Origin: Trebonia sp963785645
Lineage (GTDB): Bacteria > Actinomycetota > Actinomycetes > Streptosporangiales > Streptosporangiaceae
NCBI GenBank assembly: GCA_963785645.1
Contig: CAWAWG010000014.1
Coordinates: forward strand, 186,001 to 250,000
DNA: 64,000 nt
Direction of reading: 5' to 3'
Numbering within the stretch: position 1 is the stretch's first letter; each line of letters starts with the position of its first letter. Of this stretch, positions 7,810 to 16,592 are shown piece by piece. The notes beneath the pieces were generated by a model. The model was not told where the DNA came from and did not search any database. It saw only the letters and a program-made list of their open reading frames with translations. The position numbers and the translations under genes are program-made.

Positions 7810-9020
7810 ATGCGCACTCCCCCGCCGAGCACGTTCCAGATGTCCGCGACCGGCTTGCCGAGCACCAGGCCGCGGTATTCGGGATGCGGCGTGGCGATGA
7901 TCAGCAGGTCGGAGCGGGCGATGACCTCGTCCTGCGGGAGCAGGTTCTCGTCGACCGTGACGTACGGGTCGGCGCACAGCACGGCGTCGGCCTTGAACTC
8001 AAGTACGCGCTTGAGCTTGTACGAAAGGCTTGACCTGATGTCGTCGGAGCCGCCCTTGAACGCCATACCGAGGATGCCGACGGTCATCGACGACAGGTCG
8101 AACTTCTGCTCAAGCCGGTGCACGAGGTACAGCGGCAGGCCCTCGTTGATCGTCATTGCCGTGTGGCCGAGCGTGAAGTTGTTGTTGTTGAACGCGGCGA
8201 GCTGCATCGTGTCCTTGAACAGGCACGGCCCGGCAGCGAACCCGGCCCCCGGCATGTCCGCGGCGCGCGGGTAGTCCTTGGTCAGGCCCTGCCGGATCCG
8301 CTCGAAGTCGAGACCCCGGTCGTTGGCCATCATGTAGAACTGGTTGGCCGCCGCGAACTTTATGTAGCGCCACACGTTGGTGAACAGCTTTGCGAGCTCG
8401 GCCTCTTCCGGGGTGAGCTCGACGATGGTGTCGGTCAGACGTCCGAACAACGCGGACGCGCGCTCCAGGCCCTTTGGTGAACGCGCGGACACAATCTGCG
8501 GCAGTTCGAACAACTCGGTCATGGCCTTGCCCTCAGCGATCCGCTCGGGGCAGAAGGCCACCTCGATCTCAACCCCGAGGCTGGCGATCATCTTTTCCAC
8601 CAGGGCCGTCACCCCGGGGAAGACCGTGGACCGAAGCACGAGCATCTGGCCGTCGCGCAGGTAAGGAGCGCAGGTGGACAGGGCCTTCGGGATCGCCGTC
8701 TGGTTCGGGTTCAGGTGCTCGTCGACCGGTGTGCCGATCACCACGATCACATTTTCCGCGGCGCCGACCACGGACGGGTCGGTCGAGGCACGGAGCTTGC
8801 CCGAGGACACGGCCCGCTCGAACAGCGGCGCGGCGCCCGGCTCATCGAACGGCAGCCTGCCCGCGTTCACGGACTCGACGGCCGACTCGCTGACGTCATA
8901 GATGGCCACCTGGGCGCCTCGGTCGGCGAACGCGATCGCCAGCGGCAGGCCCACATGGCCGCAGCCTCCGATCACTACCAGGTCGCACTCGAACTCGCGG
9001 CTCGAAGCTGGTGGTGCCAT
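7806..9020 (-). CDS. UDP-glucose/GDP-mannose/UDP-ManNAc dehydrogenase family protein
   Basis: 404 residues, first gene of the operon. The N-terminal Rossmann site reads VVIGGCGHVGLPLAIAFADRG (about 15-35). The catalytic cysteine is C266 in GPCLFKD. The C-terminal domain has ILGMAFKGGSDDIRSS, the second nucleotide-sugar-binding module. These enzymes oxidise a nucleotide-sugar C6 alcohol twice to the uronic acid with NAD. Features such as FNNNNF near the catalytic Cys are closer to the WecC (UDP-ManNAc) side than to plain UDP-glucose dehydrogenases, but the substrate is not proven. No terminator lies between the three genes. Confidence 0.92.
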   Translation of the reverse strand: MAPPASSREFECDLVVIGGCGHVGLPLAIAFADRGAQVAIYDVSESAVESVNAGRLPFDEPGAAPLFERAVSSGKLRASTDPSVVGAAENVIVVIGTPVDEHLNPNQTAIPKALSTCAPYLRDGQMLVLRSTVFPGVTALVEKMIASLGVEIEVAFCPERIAEGKAMTELFELPQIVSARSPKGLERASALFGRLTDTIVELTPEEAELAKLFTNVWRYIKFAAANQFYMMANDRGLDFERIRQGLTKDYPRAADMPGAGFAAGPCLFKDTMQLAAFNNNNFTLGHTAMTINEGLPLYLVHRLEQKFDLSSMTVGILGMAFKGGSDDIRSSLSYKLKRVLEFKADAVLCADPYVTVDENLLPQDEVIARSDLLIIATPHPEYRGLVLGKPVADIWNVLGGGVRI

Positions 9021-9613
9021 CCTCGTTAATCCTTCCCCACTGCACCGGCTATAGATAGCTTCCGCATTAGCAGCGCATGCTCTACCCTATCGGCTTGCCT
9101 CGCGCGTTCAGCCGGACACCGAATTAGAGACCTAGAGCTACTTACTAATATCTCATTAAGATTTTCAGGCTGGTCACGCTCGGCCTGCGCAAGCATCGGG
9201 TACCCGCGGGCCCCGTGTCCCGGTGCCCGCCGGTGAACCTTTCCTCCCCGTCGTCCCGCCAGGTCCTTCTGGCGAGACATAGAGCGAAAGGCCCAAATGT
9301 ACGGTCCGCCGCATTTCAAGTTACGAACGGCCGCCGCCTAGGTCCCCTTCGGGCAACGGCCAGTATGAAGTTCCTGCATTCTACACGCGCAGTGGCCGGC
9401 CACCGGGCCGTTCACCAGATCCTAGAGATTAGACCCCGCTCCGCGCGATTAGATACTCCGCTGACCGCTGACTTCGCCTCGGCCAGGCCGGCGTTGTGAC
9501 CCGCCCCACCTACGCACTCACGATCGTCCGAACGTACGGTTGGTGTCAGCGGTCGCGCACCATGGATGCTGGTGCGCGGTGTTCAACACGGTTTTCAACG
9601 CCAGGAGTGACGC
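9021..9613. other. Non-coding spacer between divergent genes
   Basis: About 590 bp between the sugar operon and the aldehyde dehydrogenase. It should hold both divergent promoters. I see no convincing reading frame with a ribosome site, no RNA gene and no strong inverted repeat. The part near 9050-9170 is more AT-rich than the rest. Confidence 0.5.
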
Positions 9614-11065
9614 ATGAGTATCACCGAGCTCACCGGCATCGACGTTCCGACGGGGCTGCTCATCGGGGGCGAGTGGACCAAGGGCGGCGCGACATTCCCG
9701 GTGCTCGACCCCGCGACCGAGGAGCCCCTGGCGGACGTGGCCGACGGCACGGTGAGCGACGCGCTCGACGCGGTAAGCGCGGCCCACGCCGCGTTGCCCG
9801 CCTGGGCGGCGACCGCGCCGCGGCGGCGGAGCGAGATCCTGCGCAAGGCGTTCGAGCTCATGACCGCGAGGTCCGAGCAGTTCGCCCGGCTCATGTCGGC
9901 GGAGAACGGCAAATCGCTGCGCGACGCCCGCGGCGAGGCGGCCTACGCCGCCGAGTTCTTCCGCTGGTACGCCGAGGAGGCTGTGCGCATCGAGGGTACG
10001 GTCATGCGCGCACCGTCCGGGGCCAACCGGATCGTCACCCTGCACCAGCCGATCGGCGTCTCGCTGCTGATCACGCCGTGGAACTTCCCCGCCGCGATGG
10101 CGACCCGCAAGATCGGCCCGGCGCTGGCCGCGGGCTGCTCGGTCGTGCTCAAGCCCGCCGAGGACACGCCGCTTACCGCGCTCGCGCTCGCCGCGCTGCT
10201 CAGCGAGGCAGGCGTTCCCGACGGCGTGGTCAACGTGGTGAACACGTCGGCACCCGGCCCGGTTGTCGCGGCGATGATGGACGACTCCCGGGTGAGGAAG
10301 ATGTCGTTCACCGGATCCACCGAGGTAGGCCGCATCCTGCTCGGCCAGGCGGCGCGCTCGGTGATGTCGACGTCGATGGAGCTGGGCGGGAACGCTCCGT
10401 TCATCATCTTCGAGGACGCCGACGTCGACGCCGCGGTCGAGGGCGCGCTCATCGCGAAGATGCGCAACGGCGGTGAGGCCTGCACCGCGGCTAACCGGTT
10501 CTACGTGCACGACGCGGTCGCCGATAGGTTCAACGAGACCTTCGCCGCCCGGCTGAGGGCCATGAAGCTAGGCCCCGGCCTCGATGAGTCCACCGACATC
10601 GGCCCGCTCGTCAACGAGGAGACCAGGTCTAAGGTCGTAAGTCTCGTGGATAGCGCGGTGACCGACGGCGCGCACGCGCTCCTCGGCGGCCGGGCACCGG
10701 ACCGAAGGGGCTACTTCTACGAGCCCACCCTGCTCGACGGCGTGTCGGCGGAAGCGGCGATCCTGAACACCGAGATCTTCGGCCCGGTGGCGCCCGTGGT
10801 GCGGTTCACTGACGAGGCGGACGCCATCCGCTGGGCCAACTCGACCGAATTCGGGCTGGTCGCTTACGTCTATACCCAGGACCTGCGGCGCGGGCTGCGC
10901 GTGTCAGAGGCCCTGGAATCCGGGATGGTCGGCCTGAACCGGGGCCTCGTGTCCGACCCGGCCGCGCCCTTCGGCGGCGTCAAGCAGTCCGGCCTCGGCC
11001 GCGAGGGTGCCCACGAGGGGCTCCTCGAGTACACCGAGACCAAGTACATCGCCACCGACTGGTAG
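9614..11065 (+). CDS. gabD: Succinate-semialdehyde/aldehyde dehydrogenase (NAD(P)+)
   Basis: 483 residues, start ATG after GGAG. The aldehyde dehydrogenase marks are all present: TPWNFPAAM (cofactor/substrate), FTGSTEVGR (nucleotide binding), catalytic base E256 in MELGGNAPF, and the nucleophile C290 in GGEACTAANRF. The pattern MELGGNAPFIIFEDADVD and the C-terminal PFGGVKQSGLGREG are closest to GabD-type succinate-semialdehyde dehydrogenases, which finish GABA breakdown to succinate. It stands alone, with no transaminase or transporter next to it, so the precise aldehyde is inferred from family likeness. Confidence 0.9.
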   Translation: MSITELTGIDVPTGLLIGGEWTKGGATFPVLDPATEEPLADVADGTVSDALDAVSAAHAALPAWAATAPRRRSEILRKAFELMTARSEQFARLMSAENGKSLRDARGEAAYAAEFFRWYAEEAVRIEGTVMRAPSGANRIVTLHQPIGVSLLITPWNFPAAMATRKIGPALAAGCSVVLKPAEDTPLTALALAALLSEAGVPDGVVNVVNTSAPGPVVAAMMDDSRVRKMSFTGSTEVGRILLGQAARSVMSTSMELGGNAPFIIFEDADVDAAVEGALIAKMRNGGEACTAANRFYVHDAVADRFNETFAARLRAMKLGPGLDESTDIGPLVNEETRSKVVSLVDSAVTDGAHALLGGRAPDRRGYFYEPTLLDGVSAEAAILNTEIFGPVAPVVRFTDEADAIRWANSTEFGLVAYVYTQDLRRGLRVSEALESGMVGLNRGLVSDPAAPFGGVKQSGLGREGAHEGLLEYTETKYIATDW

Positions 11066-11285
11066 CCCGGGGCTGGATCTGTTGACGAAACAGTGGTCGG
11101 TAAGGGGATCTGGGATCTGGCCGCAATTTGATGATCGGTTCGGCAGCGGCTAGAGCCACGTTAAGGGAACGTTCGCCTCGTCCCGACTGCGCCGCTGCTC
11201 TCCGGATCGTCGCACGTGTCGGTGACAGCACGCCGAGCACCATCGACCGTTAGCCAATCACCCAGAAGCTGGGAGACACCAGCAT

Positions 11286-11831
11286 TCATGCGCCGAGGAA
11301 CTCGCGCACGGCGCGCTTGGACCGAAGCACGTGCATGGCTACATGCCTGCCGTGCTGCGACAAGATCTCCAGCTCTCTTTCCCGCTCAGAGCGGTGGACG
11401 CGCCAGATGCGCCAAGCCAGGCACCATTCATCGCGGAGCCGGCGCAAACGGGACTCGTCACAGCCGCTTGGGAGCTCAAAGTCAACCGGGCGCGTTCGAA
11501 TCCCCCGTACGAGCGCGCGCCATGCGCAGGTCCACCAGCGCATGTCGAGGAAAACGACCGTGTCTGCTCGCTCGAGTCGAAGATCGAGCGAGGCGTGGTA
11601 GTTGCCGTCGGCGATCCAGTTGTCGCCGGCGAGCAGTCCCTGCTGCTTCTCGCGCCACTCGGCCTCGGCCGGCTTTGCCCAGCCCGGCATCCAGAAGTGG
11701 ACATCGAGAACGATGACGGGGAGGCCGGTCTTATCCGAAAGCGCTCGCGAGAACGTGCTCTTCCCTGCCCCAGCCATGCCGGTCACCACGACGCGGTGGC
11801 CGACGGAGATCACTCGCGGGATGTCGCTCAT
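11286..11831 (-). CDS. P-loop kinase, topology-modulation/adenylate-kinase-like
   Basis: 181 residues. Walker A is GMAGAGKSTF (about 17-26). DVHFWMPGW, WIADGNYHASLDLRLERADTVVFLDM and a WRALVRGIRTRP segment match the small kinase-like proteins annotated as topology modulation (FlaR-like) or adenylate-kinase-related. The substrate is unknown. Its ATG overlaps the stop of the small reading frame upstream (ATGA), so the two may be translationally coupled. Confidence 0.8.
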   Translation of the reverse strand: MSDIPRVISVGHRVVVTGMAGAGKSTFSRALSDKTGLPVIVLDVHFWMPGWAKPAEAEWREKQQGLLAGDNWIADGNYHASLDLRLERADTVVFLDMRWWTCAWRALVRGIRTRPVDFELPSGCDESRLRRLRDEWCLAWRIWRVHRSERERELEILSQHGRHVAMHVLRSKRAVREFLGA

Positions 11832-12046
11832 TGCGACCAGAGGTCCCGGAAGTAGCTGTCCGACACCAGCTCATGATGCCGTATGCCGAGGATCCCGTCG
11901 AGGCCGCGACGAGTATCCGAGGCAAGGCCAAGCTGCCACCGAAGAGGTATACCGATTTTGGCGGGGACGAAACGGTACACACCGGGCGGGATCACGCGCG
12001 AAACTCGGTATACCTTGTCCCGCCGGCTGCCGAGAAGCGCACGCAA
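11828..12046 (-). CDS. Small reading frame coupled to the P-loop kinase
   Basis: 72 codons from TTG, ending in a TGA that overlaps the kinase start by 4 nt. The overlap and ordinary amino-acid content (PPGVYRFVPAKIGIPLRWQLG) favour a translated product or the surviving end of a longer gene. I do not recognise the family and see no ribosome site. It could be chance. Confidence 0.35.
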   Translation of the reverse strand: MRALLGSRRDKVYRVSRVIPPGVYRFVPAKIGIPLRWQLGLASDTRRGLDGILGIRHHELVSDSYFRDLWSQ

Positions 12047-12063
12047 CCATGATCAACTTAGGC

Positions 12064-13539
12064 TCAGTGGTATTGCGTGTAGAGGTCATCGAGGCCGATG
12101 AGCTGGACGTCGCCGTTTCCGGCAGGTGTTCGGAGCTGAGCGGATGCTTCCGTGCTGCCGAAAAGGAGCAGACGCGCGGTTTCCGCGCCTGGCTGCCCAG
12201 CGCGGATGAGGAGTTCCCGTATGCGCTGCAGGCGGGCGAGATGGCCGAGGCCGATGGTCTCGGCCCATTTGGCCTCGCCGATTGCGAGCAGCACGCGTCG
12301 GCCGTCGGCGTCGTTGCCGAAGGCGGCCACATCGATCTCGTGTGACTTCTTCTGATCCGGGTCGTTGACCAGTCCGCTGCCGACCTGGGACACCGGGATG
12401 CCATTGATCTCAGGGGGCGCGTAGGTCTGAACCCAGTCACGGCAGATCTGCTCGAACCGCGGGCCGACGACGTTGGTGACAAAGCGACGGGCGCTATCAC
12501 GCCAGACCTGAGCGGCCTGGCCGCGCCGCTCCAGACGGCTCCATTCAGGCCGCATGATCGCTTGGTAAAAGGCGGTCAGCGGCTCGCTAATCCGGTAGAC
12601 GCTGCGCCCCGGCCGGAACACGTCGACATCACGGGTGAGCAGTCCCGCATCCTCAAGGACCGACAGGTGGTGGGAGATGTCGGTGGACTTGCGTTCCAGG
12701 TAGCCGGCGATGCCGCCGCGCGTGCCGTTTCCCTCCGCCACCGCACTGAGGACCGAGTAGTAGACGGCCCCGTCCCTGATGTCCGGTTCCTCGGCGAGCA
12801 GGTAGCGCGCCTCGCGGAAGAGCGGGCTGAACCTGCTCAGTACATTCTCTGGCACCCAGCGGTCGAGGTCCGCGACGGACTGCGGCGCGCGACCCCCAGC
12901 AGCCCCGTCCCGGTAGGCGGGCGTACCGCCGACGATCGAATACAGCAGCACGGCGAGGTGCGGGTCGTCGATCCCCCAGAACCGGGCAGCCAGCCGGTAG
13001 TCCAGGGTCGGCACGATCATCTCCAGCCCCGCCCGGCTCCGCAGCGGGGCCGTCCCGGACAGCAGCCGACCCATGAACGACATCGCCGAGCCGCACAGGA
13101 GCAGCCGGGTCCGCGAGCGGAGCCGTTCCTCCCGCCGCGGCCCGAACGCGGCCTGGATCACCGATGGCAGTTCCGGATTCGTCTTCGCCAGGTAGGGAAA
13201 CTCATCGATCGCCACCGTGACCTGCCGTTCGACGCCGAGCGCGAGCAACGCGTCGAGGACCTCCCGCCAGTCCGCCGGGCGCAGCGGCACCACCGACTTG
13301 GCGTAGCTGCCGATCTGCGCCCCGATCCGGCGCAGCGACTCGGCATCCGCGGCCTCGGTCGCCTCGAAGAAGAACCCGCCGTCCGCCTTGCACAGCGCAT
13401 CGAGCAGGAACGTCTTGCCCTGCCGCCGCCGCCCCGACACCACCCCGAGCGTCGCACCCGGCCGTTCGTCAGCGGCAAACCGCGAGAGCGCAGCCCACTC
13501 CTCCTCGCGGTCGAACATGTCAGGCGGCTTGGCGAACAC
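12064..13539 (-). CDS. AAA ATPase with C-terminal DUF234 (PD-(D/E)XK-like) domain
   Basis: About 491 residues. GTG 13539 is the longest start and ATG 13518 an equally plausible one. Walker A is GRRRQGKT (36-43), Walker B VAIDEFPYL (107-115), and the sensor strand LLCGSAMSFM follows. A winged-helix segment (GIAGYLERKSTDISHHLSVLEDAGLL) comes next. The C-terminus has HEIDVAAF and, one strand later, AIGEAKW, the spacing of a PD-(D/E)XK nuclease core as in DUF234. Such archaeal-type ATPases are common in mobile or accessory regions and their role is unknown. The dyad at 13553-13587, just ahead of the start, suggests self-regulation through the winged helix. Confidence 0.88.
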   Translation of the reverse strand: MFAKPPDMFDREEEWAALSRFAADERPGATLGVVSGRRRQGKTFLLDALCKADGGFFFEATEAADAESLRRIGAQIGSYAKSVVPLRPADWREVLDALLALGVERQVTVAIDEFPYLAKTNPELPSVIQAAFGPRREERLRSRTRLLLCGSAMSFMGRLLSGTAPLRSRAGLEMIVPTLDYRLAARFWGIDDPHLAVLLYSIVGGTPAYRDGAAGGRAPQSVADLDRWVPENVLSRFSPLFREARYLLAEEPDIRDGAVYYSVLSAVAEGNGTRGGIAGYLERKSTDISHHLSVLEDAGLLTRDVDVFRPGRSVYRISEPLTAFYQAIMRPEWSRLERRGQAAQVWRDSARRFVTNVVGPRFEQICRDWVQTYAPPEINGIPVSQVGSGLVNDPDQKKSHEIDVAAFGNDADGRRVLLAIGEAKWAETIGLGHLARLQRIRELLIRAGQPGAETARLLLFGSTEASAQLRTPAGNGDVQLIGLDDLYTQYH

Positions 13540-13552
13540 TCAGCCCCAAAGT

Positions 13553-13587
13553 CTTAGGATCGTATTTATAAGTATCGTACTCCTAAG
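13553..13587 (-). promoter_or_regulatory. Inverted repeat in the promoter of the AAA/DUF234 gene
   Basis: CTTAGGA and TCCTAAG (7-bp arms) flank an AT-rich 21-bp core that carries two near-copies of ATACGAT/TACGATA. It lies 14 bp upstream of the GTG start, where an operator overlapping the promoter would be expected. The AT-rich core on the minus strand could supply a -10 element. Confidence 0.45.
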
Positions 13588-13775
13588 TCTGCGAGATCCC
13601 GGGCGGTGCCGGCGAGGCCGATCCGCGTCCGCTCGAGAGCCTGCGGAAGATCCGATTGGGAGTGCATCAATCCCGTTGCTTACACTCAAGAGGTCGACTA
13701 TGCTCGTCCATGCACGTACAAATGAGAACCTGCACCGCGAGGAGCCGAGGAAAGATTCCCCAAGAAAGCAGAAGG

Positions 13776-13821
13776 CCCTGCTACCGGCCGCTGAGCATCA
13801 TGCGGCGGGCCGGTAGCAGGG
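13776..13821 (-). terminator. Hairpin, probable terminator
   Basis: A 14-bp perfect stem (CCCTGCTACCGGCC with its complement) around an 18-nt loop that can pair further (CCGC/GCGG). On the minus strand it is followed by a pyrimidine-rich tail containing TTCT and TTTCTT. It would end a short minus-strand transcript covering the 32-codon frame at 13905-14003. Confidence 0.55.
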
Positions 13822-13904
13822 GGCGGGCCGCCGCCTGCGGATCCAGGGAGCCTAGGAAAAGAACACCCTGATCTAAACGAAATCAAACGTGAAGGGACAG
13901 AGGG

Positions 13905-14003
13905 TTACGCGAGAGCGGACACCACCCATTTACCGATCCACCCCGGCACCATTGTGACGAGGTGGATATTGGATGTCAGTGCCGCAGCTAGGTGCCCGAG
14001 CAC
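13905..14003 (-). CDS. Possible 32-residue hydrophobic peptide
   Basis: GTG at 14003 follows a strong AAAGGAG ribosome site at 5-nt spacing. The 32-residue product is hydrophobic with a few Lys/His/Trp (MVPGWIGKWVVSALA at the C-terminus), and a terminator-like hairpin lies about 80 bp downstream. The upstream 150 bp on this strand holds several short dyads and may be a structured leader. The peptide is too short for firm support; it could be a small membrane or bacteriocin-like peptide, or chance. The rest of 13590-14300 shows no other gene. Confidence 0.35.
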   Translation of the reverse strand: MLGHLAAALTSNIHLVTMVPGWIGKWVVSALA

Positions 14004-14376
14004 GGGAACTCCTTTCTCTGCTGACTCATGAGGCTCCGCGGGTCACCATCTCTTCCACGACCCACGGCGACCAAAATCGTCAGTTGACTTCCACGAGAGG
14101 GCGCAACCACCGCATAGGTTCACCCTGGGGATATATGCACACCAGATGCCTGATGTGCGCCCCGGGATAGGTTAGCCCCCGCGCAACTTCTGCGACTGGG
14201 ACTTACAGGACTTACCGCGCAGTAATCGCAGTTACCCACGTCATCGATAATTGCGTTACATATCTTGATATCAACCAATTGTCCGGTTACGTTCCCCTAC
14301 CTGTCAGACTGGTGTGACACACGGGACGTTTGAGTCCTTTTGATGTCCAGCAGGGCGAGACGGGATTAACCAGACA

Positions 14377-14808
14377 GTGACGATGACACTCGCTGACCAG
14401 GCCGCGATCACGGGGCATGATGGTCAGGTGGGCAGCAGCAGGCCGAAGCGGCGGACGTTCACCGCGGCGTACAAGGCACGGATCCTGGCCGAGTACGACG
14501 CCCTGCCCGACGGCAGCCCGGAGCGCGGCGCCCTGATGCGGCGCGAGCGGCTTTACCATTCCCATATCGAGCACTGGCGTTCTCAGCAGGAAAAGGGAAC
14601 GCTGCCATCGACGACTGGAAAGCCCGCGCCGAAAAGCGCGGAAGACGAGGAACTCGCGCGGCTGCGCGCGGAGAACAAGAAGCTGAAGGCCAGGAACGCG
14701 CGCCTGGAATCGGACCTGGGAAAGACGCGGACTGCGCTGGACATCGCGGGAAAAGCCTTTGCGCTGCTGGACGGAATCTCCGGCAGCGCGGATTCCGACG
14801 CGAGCTGA
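14377..14808 (+). CDS. IS3-family transposase OrfA
   Basis: 143 residues. The region SRPKRRTFTAAYKARILAEYDAL is the usual helix-turn-helix start of IS3 OrfA. ELARLRAENKKLKARNARLESDLGKTRTALDIAGKAF is the leucine-zipper coiled coil. The protein binds the terminal repeats and regulates transposition. The frame ends at 14808 while the orfB frame (-1) is already open at 14805, so an OrfAB fusion by -1 ribosomal slippage is expected as in other IS3 elements. Confidence 0.9.
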   Translation: MTMTLADQAAITGHDGQVGSSRPKRRTFTAAYKARILAEYDALPDGSPERGALMRRERLYHSHIEHWRSQQEKGTLPSTTGKPAPKSAEDEELARLRAENKKLKARNARLESDLGKTRTALDIAGKAFALLDGISGSADSDAS

Positions 14809-14837
14809 ATCACGTTATCGACGAGCATTTCCCGGCG

Positions 14838-15848
14838 ATGGAAAAGGCGATCGGAACCGCCGGCGCGTGCCGTGTTCTCGGGAAATCACGTTCCACGCTG
14901 CACCGGCACCGCAATCCGAAACCCCCCGCCCCGCCCGCCGGGAGAAAAGAATTCCGTCACCCGGCGGAGCTCGCCCCGGGAGAGAAGGAGCGCGTGCTGA
15001 GGGAACTTGACTCGCCCCGGTTCGCCGACAAGTCGGTCGCGCAGGCGTACACGATCCTGCTCGACGAGGGCTGCTACCTGTGCTCGCAGGCCAGCATGCA
15101 CCGGCTGCTGCGCGAGCGCGGCACCTCCGGGGAGCGCCGCGCGCACGCGAGCCACCCGGCGCGGAAGAAACCCGAGCTGCTCGCCACGGGCCCGAGTGAA
15201 ATATGGTCCTGGGACATCACGAAGCTGAAAGGCCCGGCCCGCGGGATCTGGTACCTGCTCTACGTCATCATGGACATCTACTCGCGTAAAGCCGTCCACT
15301 GGGAAATCTGGCCGACCGAGACCGGGATCCTGGCACGGGAATTCATCGAGCATGCCATCGCGGCCAACGACGGCGTCAAACCGAAAGCCGTGCACGCCGA
15401 CCGCGGCACCTCGATGACCAGCAATACCGTTTCCGGGCTCTACGCGAAGCTGAACATCGTCCAGTCGCATTCCAGGCCGCACGTATCCAACGACAACCCG
15501 TATTCCGAATCGGCATTCAAAACGCTGAAGTACTGCCCGGCATTCCCTGGTCAGTTCGGGTCGATCCAGGACGCGAACGTGTTCTGCGAGGCATTCTTCA
15601 CTTATTACAATACCGAGCACCGGCATTCCGGGATCGCGATGCACACCCCTGCCTCCGTGCACGACGGCACCTGGGCGCAGGTCCAGGCCCGCCGGGCCGC
15701 CACCCTCCGGGCCGCCTACGAGGCCCACCCGGAACGGTTCCACGGCCGCTGCCCTCAGCCCAGGCCCCTGCCGGACAAGGTCTGGATCAACGAACCGCCG
15801 ACCACCATCGAGACCAGCAACTCACCACAAACTACGCAAGTAGCCTGA
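14838..15848 (+). CDS. IS3-family transposase OrfB (DDE integrase)
   Basis: 336 residues from ATG 14838. The frame is open upstream to about 14805 in the -1 frame relative to orfA, giving NHVIDEHFPAMEKAIG as the natural junction. An HTH_21-like part (ACRVLGKSRSTLHRH) is followed by the rve integrase core. Catalytic residues are visible as D in WSWDITKL, D in VHADRGT and E in NPYSESAFKTLKY. The C-terminal segment YYNTEHRHSGI is typical. It cuts and joins the element ends. Confidence 0.93.
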   Translation: MEKAIGTAGACRVLGKSRSTLHRHRNPKPPAPPAGRKEFRHPAELAPGEKERVLRELDSPRFADKSVAQAYTILLDEGCYLCSQASMHRLLRERGTSGERRAHASHPARKKPELLATGPSEIWSWDITKLKGPARGIWYLLYVIMDIYSRKAVHWEIWPTETGILAREFIEHAIAANDGVKPKAVHADRGTSMTSNTVSGLYAKLNIVQSHSRPHVSNDNPYSESAFKTLKYCPAFPGQFGSIQDANVFCEAFFTYYNTEHRHSGIAMHTPASVHDGTWAQVQARRAATLRAAYEAHPERFHGRCPQPRPLPDKVWINEPPTTIETSNSPQTTQVA

Positions 15849-15867
15849 TGTCCCACTCAGTTTGACA

Positions 15868-16592
15868 GCCTCCGTTCCGCCTTCAGCTTGTTCTAAATTG
15901 CCCGGTGGCCAGACATGACGAGGTGTAGACATTCAGCCTGGGCACTCCCCATTGGCCGGCCTGCCCTGCGGACAGGACGGCCGCCCAGCCCGGAGCACCA
16001 GGCTGGCGAACACGCGGGATACCTTGCAGCCAGGCAGAGACAACATGTACTTACTTTGAGGGGTGACCGTGCCCGGCTTGCCCTGTTTTTAACCCCGCAA
16101 AGTAAGTACATGTTCCGCGGTCAAGCCACGTGGGGCGCTTGGCGTCCCGCGTCCCGCGCCGATTGTCGTCACGCAACGTTACTGGCGTGAATGTTGACGA
16201 CGAGGTGTGATCTAACTGGACCGGCAGATCACCGAAGGTTCGCCCATCCCCGGCCGCCGGTCCCAAGGACAAGCGGCGCGACCAGGTCATCTATTGCGGC
16301 TACGAAGCCGAGCGGGCCCGGTGGACGCTGTGCGGCATTGACGAGTCCGGTCGTCAAGGCGGCGACGGCCGTCGCCGTGCTGTCCCGGTTAAGTGCAACC
16401 GGTTCATGCAATCGACAGGCAGAACGAAGCGCGCGGCACCCGCGAAACTGGAGGAAAAGCCCAGGTCACTGGCAGGCTAACTTGTCACAGGTCAGGTGAT
16501 AGTTACGGCACCGTAGACCTTCGCGGGACGCCGGAGAGAATGCGGGTCGTGCTCAGTACCCAAAGGTCGGCATGTCCTGAACTCGTTGCCGC
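15868..16592. other. Non-coding spacer right of the IS element
   Basis: About 720 bp between the IS and the end of the SARP gene. It contains the long hairpin at 16042-16114. An open frame on the + strand near 16250-16480 (with IYCGYEAERARWTLCGIDESG) has no start codon and could be a gene remnant. Nothing else recognisable. Confidence 0.4.
16042..16114. repeat. 73-nt inverted repeat with 17-bp perfect arms
   Basis: AACATGTACTTACTTTG at 16042-16058 and its exact complement at 16098-16114. Just inside, GGGGT (16060-16064) faces ACCCC (16092-16096), extending the stem with a small bulge. The arms are AT-rich in a GC-rich setting and unlike normal terminators. This may be a miniature mobile element, the recognition site of a recombinase or a stable RNA hairpin. 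Confidence 0.7.

Larger units (their letters stand above)
14302..15867 (+). mobile_element. IS3-family insertion sequence, complete
   Basis: Imperfect terminal inverted repeats starting TGTCAGACTG at the left and TGTCAAACTG (reverse complement) at the right bracket orfA and orfB in the IS3 arrangement. Length is 1566 bp. The 3-4 bp flanks (TACC at left, GCCT at right) do not match, so no target duplication is evident. Both ends and both frames look intact, so it may be active or recently inserted. Confidence 0.9.

Noticed and set aside
11494..11503. GTTCGAATCC, resembling a tRNA T-loop
   Set aside because: No acceptor or anticodon stem fits around it, and it lies inside the P-loop kinase gene on the other strand.
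14016..14170. Riboswitch such as a cyclic-di-AMP sensor in the leader of the 32-codon frame
   Set aside because: Some short dyads and a GGGTGA segment are present, but I could not match the conserved core; kept only as a possible structured leader.
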